DNA of 64,000 nt from Bactericera cockerelli (Eukaryota > Arthropoda > Insecta > Hemiptera > Triozidae). The number at the start of each line of letters is the position of its first letter. Within the stretch, counting starts at the first letter, position 1. Under the pieces are notes generated by a model. The model had not been told where the DNA came from and did no database searches. It saw only the letters and a program-made list of their open reading frames with translations. A program made the position numbers and the translations under genes. Shown in pieces: positions 63,863 to 64,000 of this stretch. The DNA is taken from NCBI GenBank assembly GCA_024516035.1, contig CM044963.1:19060113-19124112 (forward strand), written 5' to 3'.

Positions 63863-63912
63863 AAGAGTTGGGTGGAAGAGATTGTCGAAGCCAATAGCAC
63901 GCCCTTTACTTA
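63863..63912 (+). repeat. Tail repeat T fragment
   Basis: AGTTGGGTGGAAGAGATTGT and GCACGCCCTTTACTTAA, joined to a TTAA-type MITE. Confidence 0.65.
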
Positions 63913-63913
63913 A

Positions 63914-64000
63914 CACATAGACGACCGGCATGTTTTTAGTAAGTTCTCCCGTGGGACCGGCGATGTTTAGGCTATTCACAGGCGTAGTACATGAGTGTAC
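63914..64000. mobile_element. Left end of a TTAA-type MITE cut by the window edge
   Basis: TTAA (63910-63913) then CACATAGACGACCGGCATG, same terminus as 37416; its other end would lie beyond 64000. Confidence 0.7.

Overview
This window is animal nuclear DNA, almost certainly from an insect. It carries spliced genes with GT-AG introns, a conventional protein kinase C most like Drosophila Pkc53E, and a Lachesin-type Ig cell-surface protein typical of arthropods. Introns are AT-rich and packed with Helitrons, piggyBac-like and Tc1/mariner-like elements, non-LTR retrotransposons, and tRNA- and 5S-derived SINEs. A hemipteran is my guess from the repeat load, with low confidence. There is no operon, CRISPR array or functional tRNA/rRNA gene.

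Three host genes are visible. (1) Plus strand, 5.3-11.3 kb: four 3' exons of a PMEPA1/LDLRAD4 homologue, recognised by the APPNRTIFD SMAD-interaction segment and a PPPPY motif. The membrane-spanning 5' exons are not seen. (2) Minus strand, 63.8 to 18.2 kb: a conventional PKC from the end of the C2 domain through the complete kinase domain to the stop. Eight exons are seen and all splice phases agree. The C1 and N-terminal exons lie beyond 64 kb. Genes 1 and 2 converge tail to tail. (3) Minus strand, 56.4-57.5 kb: an uninterrupted Lachesin-like reading frame nested in the 22-kb PKC intron between the C2 exon and the first kinase exon.

The most unusual pattern is a set of minisatellites whose unit is an exon-intron junction of the adjacent host gene. 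The donor of the PMEPA1-like exon (5479-6945), the donors of two PKC exons (38402-39098; 22066-22223 plus 26905-27637) and the acceptor of one PKC exon (39273-40636) each carry a tandem array. Every unit includes the last or first 7-21 exon bases plus the splice signal. Hundreds to over a thousand bases of repeated candidate splice sites therefore sit beside real exons. Similar small duplications occur at the PKC stop codon and at an exon end.

The mobile-element landscape includes: an apparently intact Jockey-clade element with target-site duplication and 3' stem-loop, inserted inside one junction array; an R2-like element with a restriction-like endonuclease, plus a decayed relative; three 2.0-2.3-kb palindromic TA-flanked elements with a 5S-derived SINE at their centre; a 2.3-kb long-terminal-inverted-repeat element holding scrambled integrase and reverse transcriptase pieces; another foldback element split by a clean Helitron insertion; several TTAA-flanked piggyBac-like MITEs; an internally deleted mariner; and SINE families with different heads (tRNA or 5S rRNA) that share one central domain. 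All boundaries and identities are from reading the sequence; no search was run.
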